A stretch of DNA of 64,000 bases, taken from NCBI GenBank assembly GCA_012932295.1, contig JAAONU010000002.1, positions 24,397,770 to 24,461,769 on the forward strand. The letters are read 5' to 3'. Every line of letters begins with the position of its first letter. Positions within the stretch are counted from its first letter, which is position 1. Source of the DNA: Cyclina sinensis (taxonomy: Eukaryota > Mollusca > Bivalvia > Venerida > Veneridae). The notes beneath the pieces are model-generated. The model had not been told where the DNA came from. It saw nothing but the letters and a program-made list of their open reading frames with translations, and ran no database searches. Shown here one piece after another: positions 12,114 through 23,896 of the stretch. Position numbers and translations under genes: made by a program.

Positions 12114-12700
12114 CTTGCATCTTTGCCAAAGAGATGACAGATTTATGGAGAGTGCTTTTAACATGTGCTATATAAATAATTAATACACAGTGGCTTTAAA
12201 ATTCAATGAAGATGGAGTTATTTGAGAAAAGTTGACACTGTTTTCTTCAAGTGCTAGATATTGAAAAAAAAATGATGTGCTAAATGTTTTCGTTTTTTTA
12301 AATTTGAGCTAGTCATTAGTTAGTGATTATTCTCTTCAAGAAATTGTTATACAGTTGTCAGATTTTATAAATTATTTAAATCAGATGCATGAATTTGGAT
12401 TCAGACCAGTAAATATTTACATAGTTATTTTCATCTGTTATTTTGAAAAGAGATGGTTTCCAGTTTCTCCTCTTTAAGGAGTCAATGGATTGTAATTATA
12501 TTTTATACTCAAATTTAACATTAAATACAGGTTGATTTCAAATTTGGGCACAGACCACTAAATGTTTATATAGTTTCTTTTCATTTTACCAGTTTCATTT
12601 TTTTGATGATTTAAAATTTTACCTGATACAATTATTTGTACAATGTTGTCTTTCTTTTCATTAGAGATACATTTGTAATTTCTTTTCACATGTTTCTGTT
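12114..12700 (+). other. Probable nanos 3' UTR and downstream region
   Basis: AT-rich, no coding sign. Two related segments near 12394-12440 and 12541-12590 share the pattern CAGACCA-TAAAT-TTTA-ATAGTT-TTTTCAT, an old duplication. No perfect AATAAA was found; ATTAAA near 12522 is the best candidate signal. No clear Pumilio site TGTANATA was seen here. Confidence 0.4.
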
Positions 12701-12764
12701 TGCCACAAAAGTACTCGTCTCCATCAAGGACATCAGTGAGGGTATTAATCGCATTAAGCGATAG

Positions 12765-13116
12765 ATGTACTTAGATTAGGTTAAAGGTCACAGAGGCTAA
12801 AAAAAGATTATCTACTTTACCTCATAGAGCTTTTTAGACCAGTATCTTTGATATTTGATATATAGGTTCCTTGCATGGACCTCTACCAGGGTGGGATTTT
12901 ACATCACTGGGTCAAGGTCACCATAGCTTAAAAAGGGTCTTTTTACTTTTTGTCATAGAGTCTTTATTCATTGACTGATATTTTACATATTTGGTTTGTA
13001 GGCACCAACATATCTTTAATTAGAAACTGAAATACTTCTTCTGATGTTTGCTTAACAGCAAACCTTCGGCCAAAGTACTCAGGTGAGCGATCCAGGGCCA
13101 TCATGGCCCTCTTGTT
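12765..13116 (-). mobile_element. Truncated copy of the GGCC-hairpin repeat family (5' part, reversed)
   Basis: The right end reads CTCAGGTGAGCGATCCAGGG, then CCATCATGGCCCTCTTGTT. This is the reverse complement of the left end of the elements at 15260 and 34294. Similarity runs leftward to about 12765 (AGGTTAAAGGTCACAGAGGC). The 3' hairpin end is missing. Confidence 0.8.
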
Positions 13117-13228
13117 ATAAACAATTAGTTTAAAATAATTAGTTCAGCTTAGGAAAAAAAAAACAATTGTAAATTTAATGATAATAGTTTATCCATGTAA
13201 ATACAGATTTTAGTAGATTTTGCACACA

Positions 13229-13755
13229 CACGGTGCATAACCATATCGGCAGTCTCTCTGCGAAATCTGTTATTTTGGCGGTCTCTCTGCGTCGGTACCG
13301 GTTATTCTCTGCTGTAAACACAGTTTGTGATGGAAGACTGTTAGAAAAATCGGACAGGCATCAGTTCAAACAGCTAAGTTGCTTAAAATTAATAAGTTCA
13401 CGGAACATTGGAATATCTTTGCTAGGTATACGCGTGTCTACTTTTCAATTATCAGTCACTGCGCTCCGAAACTCGGACAAATTGTTCAATGGTGTACTGA
13501 CATGAACAGAACTTCGGCACTTTCTACCGGCTGAAACGAGTTATTACTTTTATAACGCACATAACAATCCAATCAAACATATTCACTGTTTAAAATCCTT
13601 CAAGAAAATACTAATACACTGGTCGCTATTTATTTAGAAATCTTGTACACCCTCTACTTTCGGTTTTGATGGTGCACAGGAGGTCTCTCTGCACAGCAGC
13701 TTTTAAAGCACAGGTAGGCTCTCTGCAAAACAGCACAAGCAGGCTCTCTGCCTGC
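13229..13755 (+). repeat. Left long terminal inverted repeat
   Basis: Pairs with 17441-17966. CTCTCTGC motifs lie at about 13251, 13280, 13680, 13711 and 13741. A 90-codon open frame at 13233-13505 is conserved in the other arm only because the arms are near identical. Confidence 0.9.
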
Positions 13756-15259
13756 GATAGATCTGAGCAGGAAGGGAGTCTTCTATCGATCATTGTGTTA
13801 ATTACAAAAAGTGCGACCTTATATCACTATGCCACTTACACTACATGGTGTTTCTTAAATAAACTTTTTCATTCTCTGCAATGCAAGAAGCACAACGTAA
13901 TGTAGTTTGTATGAAATTGTTTTCGCAGTCAGCCGGTGTACAAATCTACCAAATATTTTTATGGTAAGTTTTGTCAATTTTAGCTCTGAATTTTATCAAA
14001 AACAAGTTTTAAGATAAATATTGTCTGTGTTACATTAACAATTATAAACTGAACTAAATGACTAGGGTTCGAATTACAGTTTTTTCATTCAGAAAAATGC
14101 AAGTTTGTAAATATTTTTTTCGTAAATGTTAAATCATAACTGCATTTTTTAATAAAATGCCGAAGTATTAAACAAAAGCCTGAAAAATAAGTTATTCCCG
14201 GTTCTAATTAAATTTTATTCAAAAGAAAACAGAAAATATACTACCGTTGAAAAAACATGTGTACATGTCAGATAAACTGGCAATATATGATTTAATGAAT
14301 AAAGGTTTGCGTTGATGGATAGACTGAAGAAAAAAGAATGAATGAATACTTCTATTACAGTGCTTCTATCTACTCATATATTTACTATACGATAAATATA
14401 CTGTAGAAATCTTATACGTCATGTTTCTGAGAGCTCTCCTGCACCATCCAGTAAACGTATAGACGTCTGAGAGGTCTCAGACGTTTGCCCGTAGCGTGAG
14501 TTATAATTGATACTGACTGCAAGACAATCGGTCAATGCGTTACCACTCTGAACATGCTGAAGACGTTCAAAGTGCGTGTTCTAAACAGAGCAAATTCTCG
14601 CATTCGTAGTACTTTCTTCTGTTACAGTGTCTTTATATATGGCAATGTAACGCAGGAAACAGTTCGCTCGTTCTTTCCTATGATTTCCAACTGCATACTA
14701 AGCACAGTTCTCTTCGGTTATTCCAAGATTTTAACTATATTTTCCTCAAAAGAAAAATGAATTTTACTACTGTTAAAAAAACACGTGTACGCCAGATAAA
14801 CTGGCAATATATGATTTAATGAATAAATGTTTGCGTTGATGGAAAAACTGATGAAAAAAATATGAATGAATGCGTCGATAAATTAATAATAAATGAAAGC
14901 ATGAATGATTGATTGACTTAGTGAGTGAGTGAGTGAGCGAGTGAACGAAGAGTATAACTTCGGTAATTTGTCAAAGCATGACCACCAGGGGCGTGTCTAA
15001 CTTTATAAAAAAAGTTGTAGAATAGAAGTGGTAATTTTACAGAATTATTTCATTATTTTGATACTTTCTTCTCTTAAAGACATCTCATACTCGACCAGAA
15101 GTACTTAAAAACTTAAAAAAGACAACGAGATTCCTTGTATTGTCATGAAACATTACAGGATATACCTCATTGTAGTCAATTCCAGCCATGTAGGCTTAAG
15201 ACGTGAACTTTTAAGTTTGTGCATTTAACAATTCACAAAAAATGAGAGTTCAATCTCAA

Positions 15260-17418
15260 ACAAGAGGGCCATGATGGCCCTGGATCGCTCACCTGAGTAC
15301 TTTGGCTGTAGGTTTGCTGTTAAGCAGTATTTCATTTTTTAATTGAATATATGTAAGTGCCTACAAACCAAATATGTAAAATATCAGTCAATAAATAAAG
15401 GCTCTATGACAGAAAGTAGAAATATCTATCATAAGCTATGGTGACCTTGACCTTGACCCAGTGACCTCAAACCCTACCCATAGGTAGACGTCCATGCAAG
15501 GAACCTATATACTAAATATCAAAGATATTGGTCTATAAATGAAGGCTCTATGAGGTACAGTAGATAAATCTATTTTTAGCCTCCGTGACCTTTAACCTAA
15601 TCTAGTAATTTCAAAAAGCTTGATAAAGCTTGCTTCATGCCAAATTATAAAATTCTAGGCCTTGTGGTTTCAGATAAGAAGATTTTTAAAGATTTTCTTC
15701 TATACTGCTATTTAAAACTTGTGACCCCTCGGGCAGGGCCAATAGTGACCCCGGGGACATTTTTCAAACAAACTAGGTAGAGGTTCACTAGACAATGCTG
15801 CATACCAAATATCTAAGCTGTAGGCATTGAGGTTTCCAGTAAGAAGATTTTTAAAGATTGCCTTTTTTACATATTAAGGGCCCCTGGGGCAGGGCCAATT
15901 TTGACCCCGGGGCCAACATATAAACAATACTGGTAAAGGTTCTCAACACAATACTCCAGACTAAATATCTAAGGTCTAGTCCTATTAGTTTGGGAGAAAA
16001 ATGATTTTTCATGTTTTTCCTATATAACTATAGGTAAACCAAGAAAACCCTGGGGCGTGGCTAATTTTGACCCAGGGGACATAATTTGAACAAACTTGGT
16101 AGACATCCACTGGACAAAGCTGCATACCAAATATCTAAGCTGTAAGCATTGAGGTTTCTAGTAAGAAGATTTTTAAATATTGCCTTTTTACATATTAAGG
16201 GCCCCCGGGGTGGGGCCAATTTTGACCCCGGGGCCAACATATAAACAATACTGGTAAAGGTTCTCAACACAATACTCCACACCAAATATCTAAGGTCTAG
16301 TCCTATTAGTTTCGGAGAAAAATGATTTTTCATGTTTTTCCTATATAACTATATGTAAATCAAGAGAACCCTGGGGCGTGGCCAATTTGACCCAGGGGAC
16401 ATAATTTGAACAAACTTGATAGAGGTCTACTAGACAATGCTACATACCAAATATCTAAGCTGTATGCATTGTGGTTTCTGAGAAGAAGACTTTTAAAGAT
16501 TTCCTTTATAAGCCTATGTAAAATCAATTGACCCCCAGGGTGGGGCCTATTTTGACCCAGTGGCTTTGATTTGAAGAAACTTAGTAGAGGTCCACTGGAC
16601 AATGCTGCACACCAAATATCTAAACTCTAGGCCTTGCTGTTTCTGACAAGAAGATTTTTTAAAGTTTTTCCTATATAACTCTATATAAAACAAGTGACCC
16701 CTGGGCCGGGGCCATTTTTGACCCAGGAGCCATGATTTGAACAAACTTGGTAGAGGTCTACTAGACAATGCTGCACACCAAATATCTAAACTCTAGGCCT
16801 TGCAGTTTCTGATAAGAAGATTTTTTAAAGTTTTTCCTATATAACTCTATGTAAAACATGTGACCCCCGGGGCTGGGCCATTTTTTACCCAGGAGCCATG
16901 ATTTGAACAAACTTGGTAGAGGTCCACTGGACAATGCTGCACACCAAATATCTAAACTCTAGGCCTTGTGGTTTCAGACAAGAAGATTTTTAAAGTTTTT
17001 CCTATATAATTCTATGTAAAACTAGTGACCCCTGGGGCAGGGCCATTTTTGACCCAGGGGTCATGATTTGAACAAACTTGGTAAAGGTCCACCTGATGAT
17101 GCTTCATACCAAATATCTAAGCTCCAGGCTTTGTAGTTCTGGAGAAGAAGATTTTTAAAGTTCCAACTTTGAAAATCTATTTTTAGCTCCTGTGGCTTAG
17201 AAATGCAATGGACCTGAACCATTTGAACAATTTTGGTAAAGCTTCATGCAAGTAACATTCCTGCCAAGTTTCAGGAAGATTTGCCCAGCAGTTCAGGAGA
17301 AGAAGTTGTTTGAAGAAAAAGTTGACGTCGCACGGACGGACCGACGGACGACGGACGCCGGACATCAGGCGATCACAAAAGCTCACCTTGAGCACTTTGT
17401 GCTCAGGTGAGCTAAAAA
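15260..17418 (+). mobile_element. GGCC-hairpin element, type A core, nested in the long-TIR transposon
   Basis: Left end ACAAGAGGGCCATGATGGCC, a short palindrome, then GGATCGCTCACCTGAGTAC. Right end is a 32-base hairpin at 17381-17412 (GCTCACCTTGAGCAC, TTT, then its near complement) followed by TAAAAA. The core is about eight units of about 170 bp with TTTGACCCNGGGGNCA, ACAAACTTGGTAGAGGTCCA and CACCAAATATCTAA. GACGGACCGACGGACGACGG precedes the end. No coding capacity. Transposition mechanism unknown; the hairpin end recalls Helitron-like ends but no CTRR follows. Confidence 0.85.
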
Positions 17419-17440
17419 CAGCGATTGTTTAAATCATTTG

Positions 17441-17966
17441 CTGGCAGAGAGCCTGCCTGTGCTGTTTTGTAGAGAGCCTACCTGTGCTTTGAAAGCTGCT
17501 GTGCAGAGAGACCTCCTGTGCACCATCAAAACCGAAAGTAGAGAGTGTACAAGATTTCTAAATAAATAGCGACCAGTTTATTAGTATTTTCTTGAAGAAT
17601 ATTGAACAGTGATTACGTTTGATGGGATTGTTATGTGCGTTATAAAAGTAATAACTCGTTTCAGCCGGTAGAAAGTGCCGAAGTTCTGTTCATGTCAGTA
17701 CACCATTGAACAATTTGTCCGAGTTTCGGAGCGCAGTGACTGATAATTGAAAAGTAGACACGCGTATACCTAGCAAAGATATTCTAATGTTCCGTGAACT
17801 TATTAATTTTAAGCAACTCAGCTGTTTGAACTGATGTCTGTCCGATTTTTCTGATGGTCTTCCATCACAAACTGTGTTTACAGCAGAGAATAACCGGTAC
17901 CGACGCAGAGAGACCGCCAAAAAGACAGATTTCGCAGAGAGACTGCCGATATGGTTATGCACCGTG
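17441..17966 (-). repeat. Right long terminal inverted repeat
   Basis: Reverse complement of 13229-13755 with scattered substitutions. It ends in GGTTATGCACCGTG. The inner boundary is where the match to the left arm stops, near CTGGCAGAGAGCC. Confidence 0.9.
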
Positions 17967-19732
17967 ACACAGCTCTTTGTAAATACACAGAATGTTTATA
18001 TTTTTCTGTACTATATTGAGATTTGAAAAAAACTTGTCATTTCACCAATTAAAAGTTTATTGAGTTATTATTTGTCCATCACTTTGTTAAGATTTTGCCC
18101 CTGTGTCTTTTGTGGCTCCACCCCAGGGGTCAGAGTGAACACAGGTTTTGGGTGAGCTATTGTGAACACAGTTGTCCACTTCTTCCCTTAACCAGCATTT
18201 CTTTTAAAACAATGTTGATGAAAAATGGCAGCTGTACCCAAGTTATTTGAGGAATGCAATTTCTTGGTCTTGGTGCTGTTGCTTAAATGAAAAAAAAAAT
18301 GAAAAATTGTCTAAAATCACCAACCCAACGAGATCCAGAACAGTGAAATTAAGTGTGTGACATCCAGTGGACCTTTACCAAGAATGAAATAATATCTCTG
18401 GGGTCACTATTGGCCCCATCCCACAAGGGGCCATTTTGTGATTTGCATTTGTACTTTTTCCAAAATACTGGGTTACAGTGGATAAAATTTAAATGCCAAG
18501 ATGTTCCTATCACGAAACTCTACAAAAGATGTTCAAAGAATTCCATAAAAAACTCTGGTTGCTATGGTTACAAGAATGAAACTGACCTTTTTGTCTAAAA
18601 CCTCTAGACCCAGAGAGCTGAAATATGATGTGTAACTTGCCTAGTAGACCTCTATTTTGTTCAATATATGTCCCTGGGATCATACTGAATCTGCAAGGTG
18701 TTGCATGTTTGAGATAGAAATAAAGAATAAAATCTAGTTATTTTTGTATGGAACTAAAAGTCCTTGTTCTGAAATTTGGCCTGGAGCACTGTGAAATGGA
18801 CTCTTAAACATTATTCATTGTTTTAAGGCCAAGATAATAGATTTGTTAGATCAGTTTCAGTAGAACCGCCGCTGTTTTCATGTAAGCCCATGAAATTGTA
18901 TTTGGACGAAGGTAGGGTATGGTACCTGGGCACTTAACTTGACTATTTAACATACATTTTGTAAACTAGAAACCTGTTCCGAGTGCCGTTTATTTGCACC
19001 CACTGGATAACAAGTCCTGTGTGTTACCACTGGTCCATCATTCTGCCTCCTACTTATGTAAATTTAGCAACCTTTTTTAGGACAAATTAATTATATTAGC
19101 TTGAGTGAAAGAGTACTTGCCCATAAGCACTTATATTGTTTGTCTCTTCTGTTTTGTGCTAGTAGTGTCGATCAGACAAAGACTTGATTGCTTTGAATGA
19201 AACTACTTCATATACAATTAATAACAATCAATGCATTCTATGATGTTATATTTCCATCTACCCTTTGTCAAAATAATAGTCATTATGCAATGTACTGGTG
19301 AGAATAATAAATCGTCTTAATCACTTTATTCGCAGAAAAAAAGGCCAGCTCCAACGTTACATTTTAAAACCAGTAAGAATAAAAAAAGAAGAGAAAAACC
19401 AAAGAAAAACTGGCAAAACAGTTTCAGTAATATGTGTACAAGAATATTGAAGTGCTGATGCACTGAAGTGGCTGGATTCCCGTTTAATGAACAGGGATAT
19501 GTTAAATCTCTTTGTAAAATTGCTATGGCAATGGAAAGGTATAACCCTAAAGCTTCTCTACAATCCAAAATGCTTTGCTTTGTTCAAACTGACCCTGAAA
19601 CATGACCCTTTAAAATGTTCATGGGCTATACACAGACCTGTTTTCACAAAAAGCACCTAAAACAAAAGTGCAAAGAGCTTAAACATTGCCAACAAATCTA
19701 AACCAAAGATTATTCTTGCAAGAAAACCTTTA
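17967..19732. other. Repeat-derived intergenic stretch, no gene
   Basis: Holds decayed pieces of type A repeat DNA near 18340-18700 (GGGGTCACTATTGGCCCCAT, CTAGTAGACCTCTATTTTGT), then the second copy of the dispersed repeat of 2551-3040. Short frames show no domain. Confidence 0.6.
18885..19370. repeat. Dispersed repeat, copy 2
   Basis: Same orientation as 2551-3040, with shared blocks from GAAATTGTATTTGGACGAAG to AACGTTACATTTTAAAACC. The divergence suggests old copies. Confidence 0.75.
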
Positions 19733-20370
19733 ACAAGAAAGCCATGATCAGGCCCTAGATTGCTCACGTGATTACTTTGCCTTTGGGTATGATGTTGAGC
19801 AAACATCAAAGATCTTTATATATAAATCCATATGAATTCAAGTGACCCCCCTGCCAATTTTCACTCAAGGGGCATAATTTGAACAAACATAGTAGTTGAC
19901 CTCTAGCAGATGCTCCATTAAAAATATCTATGTTCTAGGGTTTGTGGTTTCAGACAAGAAGCTTTTTTTTAAAGTTTTGCCTATGTATGGCTGTGTAAAA
20001 TCAATTGACATCCGGGGCAGGGCCAAATTTGATCCCAGGGGTATAATTTGAACAAACTTGGTAGAGGTCCACTGGACAATGCTACATACCAAATCTTAAG
20101 GCTCAGGGCCTTGTCATTTCAGACAAGAAGATTTTCAAAGTTTTTCCTTTCAGTTACCATAGCAACTAGAGTTCTTGATGGAATTCAATTCTTTGAACAA
20201 CTTTGTACAGCTTCATGCAAGGAATATCCTAGGCATGTTTCGTCAAAGTTGGCTTAGTGGTTAAGGAGAAGTCGTTCAAGTCAAATTGTTGATGACACAC
20301 GACGGATGCCGGACAATCGATGATCCCAATAGCTCACCTTTGAATACTTTGTGCTCAGGTGAGTTAAAAA
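19733..20370 (+). mobile_element. Short GGCC-hairpin element, type A core
   Basis: Degraded left end ACAAGAAAGCCATGATCAGG and right end CTCACCTTTGAATACTTTGT, then GCTCAGGTGAGTTAAAAA. About two core units remain. Several point changes in the palindromes suggest an old copy. Confidence 0.75.
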
Positions 20371-21551
20371 CCTTATGATCTGAAGTCACAAGACCGCTAG
20401 TTCAGATATTTGGTGAAGCATTTTCTTGCCATACTCTAAGAAATTTCAAACAGAGTTATTCCAGAGCTCTAGTTGCTTTAGCCACCAAAAGAACTACATT
20501 TTCTTGTTACAAGCCAACATTTGTAGAGTTGTATAAAAATACGCTCAGTCCGACGTAATTTTATTTTTCAAAGACTTTACACAAAGCCTTTGTATACCAA
20601 TCGGTTATTACAGTTTTGACACATGAACAAAATACATTTTACTGTAGAAAAATAACAAAAACAGTTTTTTTGTTTTCAGGCTACAAAGCTGAATTTCGGA
20701 TGTCATATTACATGTACGGGACATCAAAATGATAATGTTATGCAGCAAATTTGAACATTGTCTCAATCTTACATCTTCATTTATGACATCTTCCTTTTGT
20801 ATTTTGTTCTGAAACAGTAATTCATAGCATTTTTTCTGAAAGTGTGTCAGTGTTGCCTTGCTTTATCCTGTTTAGTTTTTTTGTATTAACTTTTGTTGTA
20901 TCATTAATTTAAGGTTTCAGTTTAACATGTATATCTGTGGAGATCGGGAACGTCATGAATGACGTTGTTACTTTCTCCATGGCTTCAATTAAGGCCCTGC
21001 TTTCTCACTTTAAGATCTGTCCAGTATCTAAAATTTCCTACTTTTCACTGTATTGTTTTTAAGGTGTTTAAGAATGTTCAGTCGGGTGGACAAACAAAAA
21101 TGCTAGTGTTGACAGGGTGAAATAATCTAGTAAATCAAGGTCCCATAACTCCCATTACAATAAACAGTTACTGCATAACTGCTCGCTTGAGCTCATCGTA
21201 GTAGAACTTCAAACCAAGCTCTTTTAAAATAATTTCATATATGATGCCTTTTTACTGTTTGCAAACAAAATATTGGCGAATGAAAACTGACACATCCACC
21301 ATGAGCAATGTGTGGTCTACTGAGGTTTCTTAAAAGGAAGGATTTTTCTATTTATAAAATTTAAATCAATGGCCAAGACTTCTTACAGGAATAGATGAAT
21401 TATTTTATTGAAAGAACTAGGGTCAAGAACATTGTACAAGAAAACACTAATGAAAGTACATATCATATCATGGCAGAGCAGAAAGCAAACCATTACAGTG
21501 ATCTACTGAAACATCTAAAAATCCACCTTAGAACTGTGTAAACAGCCGATC
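20371..21551. other. 3' flank of the PIAS/zinc-finger gene
   Basis: No gene is seen on the + strand. On the minus strand this is downstream of the stop at 21552, so the right part is the 3' UTR. AT-rich and otherwise featureless apart from the polyadenylation signal. Confidence 0.5.
21404..21409 (-). terminator. Candidate polyadenylation signal AATAAA
   Basis: TTTATT on + reads AATAAA on -, about 145 bases after the stop codon at 21552. The position suits cleavage near 21385 and a short 3' UTR. It is the nearest perfect signal I found. Confidence 0.5.
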
Positions 21552-23896
21552 TTAGACAGCTTTCATAGGACGTTGTAAGGTAAATTTAACACCTCGAGTC
21601 TTCATTTTACCAGGCAATGTATAACGAGTCCTTGTGCTGCCATGAAACACAGAATGAGTCCTTATGTTGCCAGGCAATGAAGAATGGATTTTCATCTTGG
21701 TAGGCGAGGCAGAAAGAGTCTTAATGTTGCCAAGCAATTTAGAACTGGTTTTCATCTTGGTAGATAAAGCAGAACGAGTCTTCATTCTGCCAAGCAATGC
21801 AGAACGGGTTTTCATTTTGGTAGCTGAGGCAGAAAGAGTCTTTATGTTGGCAACCAAAGTAGAACAGATTTTCATTTTGGTACGCGAGGCAGAAGTATTC
21901 TTCATGTTGCCAAGCAATGTAGAGCGGGTTTTCATTTTGGTAGGCGAGGCAGAACAATTCTCCATGTTACTAGGCAATACTGAAGGAACCTTCATCTTAC
22001 CTGGCGAAACAGAATAATTCTGCACCTTACTGGGCACTGCAGAACAAGTTTCCATTTTACAAAGTGATACAGAACAGGTTTTAATCTTCAGCGGCGATGT
22101 TGAACGAGTTTTCATTTTATCAGGCAAGGCAGAATATATTTTGGATGTCAGCTTTTGTTCTGTGTTCTCTTGCCTTGATTCAATGCCTTTAGCTCTGTTA
22201 GAATCTTGTTGCTGGTGTCCGCTCTTCTGGTTGTCAACTTTAGAACTTCTCAAATTGCTTTTTAATTGCTCTCTTGTAGGCTTGTGTACACCGTTTGGCA
22301 AAACTGGAGCCTGCTGGACTAAAGCCTGTTCAGGTTGAGAGTTCCTGAGCCAATGACCAGCTTTATCAGTCTGACAATTCTCCATATTACTAGGTGATGC
22401 AGGACAAGTTCTCTTCTTACTAAGCAATACCAATGGAGCCTTCATCTTACTTGGTGAAACAGAATGATTCTTCACCTCACTGGGCACTGCAGAACAAGTT
22501 ACCATTTTACAAAGTGATACAGAACACGCTTTAATCTTCCGAGGTGATGTTGAACAAGTTTTCATTTTATCAGGCAAGGCAGAATATCTTTTTGATGTAG
22601 GCTTTTGTTCTGTGTTCTTTTGCCTTGATTTAATGCCTTTAGCTCTGTAAGAATCTTGCTGCTGGTCTCTGCTCTTCTGGTTGTCAACTTTAGCACTTCT
22701 TAAATTGCTTTTTAATTGCTCTCCTATAGGCCTGTGTACACCATTTGGTAAAACTAGAACCAGCTGGACTAAAGCCTTTTCAGGTTGAGAGTTCCTGAGC
22801 TGATGACTCGTTTTATTAGTCTTTTTTCTTGATGAACTATTATGTTGTACTGAATACCCTGTCTGTGCAGGCTTGATACTGTTATCTGCACAGGCAGCAA
22901 TATTGGTGCCAGACTGCTGAGTCTGGACTTGTACAGACACTGCTTCTGTAATACTTGCTTCTGGTTCCTCTCTTTTTGGTTGTCCTTGCAACAGTTTGTT
23001 TGGACTTACCATTGAAAGTGGAACCAGCACCTCTACTGGTTTTACCTTTGAGGGTAATTTTGTAAGAGTCTTGACATAAGGTAGAGAAGTTGCTGACCGT
23101 AGTTCTACAGCTTCATAACATGTTTCATTTTTTACCTTATTACTCCCTAAATGTTTGGACTCTACATGCAATAGCATATCTTCTTCACTGTAAAACTTTG
23201 CTTCACATAACTGACAGGGGAAAGCTTTTGTTATTGCATGAGTAAGCATGTGTCTATTCAAGTCTTTTGCATCTAAAAAATTCAGTTCACAATCAAAACA
23301 CTTGTAACATTTCTCGTCACAGAATGTTGAGATTTTATACCCTGAACGTAATTTCAAGTGATTGTGATATTGCCATTTGTGATCAAAACTTTTCTGACAA
23401 AAAGCACATGTAAAAGTTTTGTCCCGATCAGCTGCATGCATGGCCATGTGAGTCCGATATGGGAAACAGTGCCAGAACTCCTTTTTACACAGGTCACATC
23501 TCCACACTGTCATGTTTGCATCATGGGTCTTCAAGTGTTCCTTCAAATGATAAATGCGATGAAAGTTCTTGTCACAATAGAAACACATAAACATATGTGG
23601 ATCAGCAAGAAGCTTCTGATGACGATCATGTGTAAACTTCGACAAGAACTCTTGCTTGCAGCCATTCACTTTGCAAACCAAAGGTTTCTTCCCTGTATGT
23701 GAATAAACATGTGAGTTAAAGGTGCGTTTACATCTGAAAGTTTTTTCACAATGAGGACACTGTTTCTTCTGTCTATCTTCTGTAGTTATAGTATGTCTCT
23801 TTTCAAGTATTATTTTATCATTATCATTCTCACAGGGATATTCTGTAGTTTCATTCTTGCTATTGTTCTCATCCTCATCATCACAGATTTTGTCAA
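21552..23896 (-). CDS. PIAS/ZnF exon 16: seven C2H2 fingers and repeat tail
   Basis: Acceptor TCTCTTTGGTAG; the first two bases complete a Phe codon. Finger ligands in whole-protein numbering: 1) C901 C904 H917 H921; 2) C929 C934 H947 with the second His seven residues on, degenerate; 3) C959 C962 H975 H979; 4) C988 C991 H1004 H1008; 5) C1018 C1021 H1034, last ligand missing; 6) C1054 C1057 H1070 H1074; 7) C1082 C1085 H1098 H1103. One linker reads HTGKKP. The remaining ~530 residues are Ser/Lys/Thr-rich: a 150-residue block present twice, then a KMKTRSALLGN-type repeat with a period of 20 residues. Stop at 21552-21554. Confidence 0.92.

Larger units (their letters stand above)
13229..17966. 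mobile_element. Non-autonomous DNA transposon with ~530-bp terminal inverted repeats
   Basis: The left arm 13229-13755 and right arm 17441-17966 are reverse complements at high identity, starting CACGGTGCATAACCATATCG. ACACA lies directly outside both ends (13224-13228 and 17967-17971), a possible 5-bp target duplication, though the left side is a CA run. Each arm carries about five copies of a motif like GGTCTCTCTGC, plausible transposase sites. The interior (13756-15259) is AT-rich and holds a direct repeat of about 130 bp (14212-14345 and 14744-14875); no transposase is seen. A second element (15260-17418) is inserted just inside the right arm. Short frames in the arms are mirror images and not genes. 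Superfamily unknown. Confidence 0.85.

Noticed and set aside
13233..13505. 90-residue frame conserved at 17690-17962, suggesting a gene pair
   Set aside because: Both copies lie in the inverted arms of one transposon, so the similarity is due to the repeat, not to coding selection.
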